A stretch of 6,549 nucleotides of DNA from an uncultured Chthoniobacterales bacterium (GTDB lineage: Bacteria > Verrucomicrobiota > Verrucomicrobiae > Chthoniobacterales > UBA10450): the NCBI GenBank assembly GCA_955652855.1, contig CATPCN010000263.1:1-6549 (forward strand), given 5' to 3'. A model generated the notes under the pieces. It did not search any database, was not told where the DNA came from, and worked only from the letters and a program-made list of their open reading frames with translations. Both the position numbers and the translations under genes were made by a program. Below are positions 5,902 through 6,549 of this stretch, in pieces; position 1 is the first letter of the stretch; each line of letters opens with the position of its first letter.

Positions 5902-6165
5902 TTAATCGTCGCTATGAACGTTGACGTTGACGCCCGGGTGGAAGGGATTTTGATGCAATTGATGCTCTTTTTCTAAACCGTAAGAAACGACCCGGCCATT
6001 TTGGAAAACGATGGCTGAATCGCTGACGGTGCGATTCCAACTCCACCCGCCCTGATCCCACGTCGTTTCTTTGTAAATCCATTTTTCTGTTGAGACGCCT
6101 ACACGAAGTGGCTCGCGCGGACGGACGACAAAGGGGTGAGCAACGCGTACAAAGTAGCGGCGAAC
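5902..6165 (-). pseudogene. Start-less gene fragment, C-terminal part of an unknown protein
   Basis: An open frame of 87 codons runs on the minus strand from just after an in-frame TAG (6168-6166) to TAA (5904-5902). It contains no ATG, GTG or usable TTG near its beginning. The translation looks strongly protein-like: RRYFVRVAHPFVVRPREPLR at the start, then VGVSTEKWIYKETTWDQGGW, then DSAIVFQNGRVVSYGLEKEH, ending VNVNVHSDD. The Trp-rich middle and FQNGRV turn suggest a beta-sandwich or small envelope domain, but I cannot name it. The missing start suggests the 5' part has been deleted or replaced. No continuation is visible in the other two minus frames upstream of 6169. Confidence 0.5.
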
Positions 6166-6306
6166 CTAGTACGAGTTGCGAAGAGCGTGGGTCCGCAGAG
6201 CGTTAGGGCGGCGCACGAACTTCGCCAAGCCACTGAAACCGGACAATAAAAGCTAAGCCTTGAGCCGCCATTGAATCGGCCGAAAGATGCCTGCTAACAG
6301 GCTGAA

Positions 6307-6332
6307 AAGCTGAAAATACGTACAGAACAGCG
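6307..6332. repeat. 26-bp direct repeat, copy 1
   Basis: AAGCTGAAAATACG followed by TACAGAACAGCG. It differs from copy 2 (6390-6415) at one base, T to C at the fifteenth position. The two starts are 83 bases apart. Confidence 0.75.
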
Positions 6333-6389
6333 GAAACATAACGCCCGCGCCGAACGCGTGTAAGCAAGAGCAGCTTCCCAACTAGCGAC

Positions 6390-6415
6390 AAGCTGAAAAT
6401 ACGCACAGAACAGCG
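6390..6415. repeat. 26-bp direct repeat, copy 2
   Basis: AAGCTGAAAATACG followed by CACAGAACAGCG, matching copy 1 at 25 of 26 positions. The 57 bases between the copies are not repeated. Confidence 0.75.
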
Positions 6416-6499
6416 CTAATTTATTGCGGACGTACCTAATGAAAACGAGCACGTTATTTGGCTCGACGGCGTCCAACTCCCCGGTTACCGTGTACAGAA

Positions 6500-6549
6500 A
6501 TGAAAGCGCAATTATTGGCGCTGTTTGCGATTGGCGCGGCCATCGTACA
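6500..6549 (+). CDS. Possible 5' end of a gene for an exported protein (partial)
   Basis: From ATG 6500 the frame reads MKAQLLALFAIGAAIV and leaves the window. This is a typical start for a signal peptide or membrane anchor: one Lys followed by a hydrophobic run. No ribosome binding site precedes it. A competing frame from ATG 6440 is also open to the edge but has no recognisable character. With 16 codons visible this is only a suggestion. Confidence 0.3.
   Translation, partial: MKAQLLALFAIGAAIV

Larger units (their letters stand above)
6169..6499. other. Gene-poor stretch with degenerate cassette-like sequence
   Basis: I see no convincing gene here. A minus frame from GTG 6406 to TAA 6203 (67 codons) is open but crosses the 26-bp repeats and has little sign of selection. 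Its stop lies in CCCTAACG, which resembles an attC core (GTTAGGG on the plus strand). Around it, 6139-6208 has short pairings (AACGC with GCGTT, GCGG with CCGC). This could be an eroded attC, but two core positions are wrong. The rest is unexplained. Confidence 0.35.

Noticed and set aside
6139..6208. Third attC around GTTAGGG (6202-6208)
   Set aside because: The core breaks the GTTRRRY rule at its last base, the opposite core has two mismatches, and the pairings are short. It is mentioned only as possible erosion.
6203..6406. 67-codon minus ORF as a cassette gene
   Set aside because: It starts at GTG inside one 26-bp repeat, spans the other, has no ribosome binding site and no recognisable domain.
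6307..6415. CRISPR array
   Set aside because: There are only two copies, an 83-base period with a 57-base gap, and no cas genes nearby.

Overview
The window looks like part of a chromosomal (sedentary) integron and its flank from an uncultured environmental bacterium. The protein types are ones I associate with soil Verrucomicrobia or neighbouring phyla. They include the N-terminal style of the class III cyclase and a small secreted protein ending in a 'KDGTYVRGHYRS' tail. The lineage is an inference. No rRNA or tRNA gene is present to anchor it.

Layout, left to right. Positions 1-771 hold gene cassettes read on the minus strand: the 5' end of one cassette gene (1-127), an attC site (133-255), and a complete cassette gene for a four-helix membrane protein (250-762). 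Positions 765-958 are the attI/leader region. It contains an imperfect tandem duplication (788-868 and 905-977) and two GTTRRRY-type core sites. A 28-codon leader ORF has a strong ribosome binding site and stops inside the core just before the cassette gene. Positions 959-1786 hold a divergently transcribed integron integrase that keeps its N-terminal half, catalytic Arg and Lys and the integron-specific insertion. It has lost the final ~90 residues with the HxxR, His and Tyr catalytic residues, so it should be inactive.

The truncated integrase runs directly into, and overlaps by 11 bases, an 834-codon gene (1776-4280). It encodes an unusual membrane-spanning fusion: cytoplasmic class III adenylate/guanylate cyclase, one transmembrane helix, trypsin/HtrA-like serine protease, TPR repeats, bacterial SH3 domain and an NTF2-like domain. 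All key cyclase and protease residues are present. Twelve bases downstream lies a small lipoprotein gene (4293-4634). The two probably form an operon and could act as an envelope sensor that signals inward through a cyclic nucleotide. That role is inferred.

Right after the lipoprotein stop codon comes a second attC (about 4636-4741) in the same orientation as the first, but with its outer box degraded. Beyond it is a minus-strand gene for a small secreted protein (4893-5390). So cassette material lies on both sides of the integrase/cyclase block, which suggests rearrangement or insertion into an integron. The remainder (5400-6549) is sparse and decayed-looking. It holds a 43-codon minus ORF, a 73-codon plus ORF, a start-less minus-strand gene fragment (5902-6165), a 26-bp direct repeat pair, and possibly the first codons of a gene leaving the right edge.
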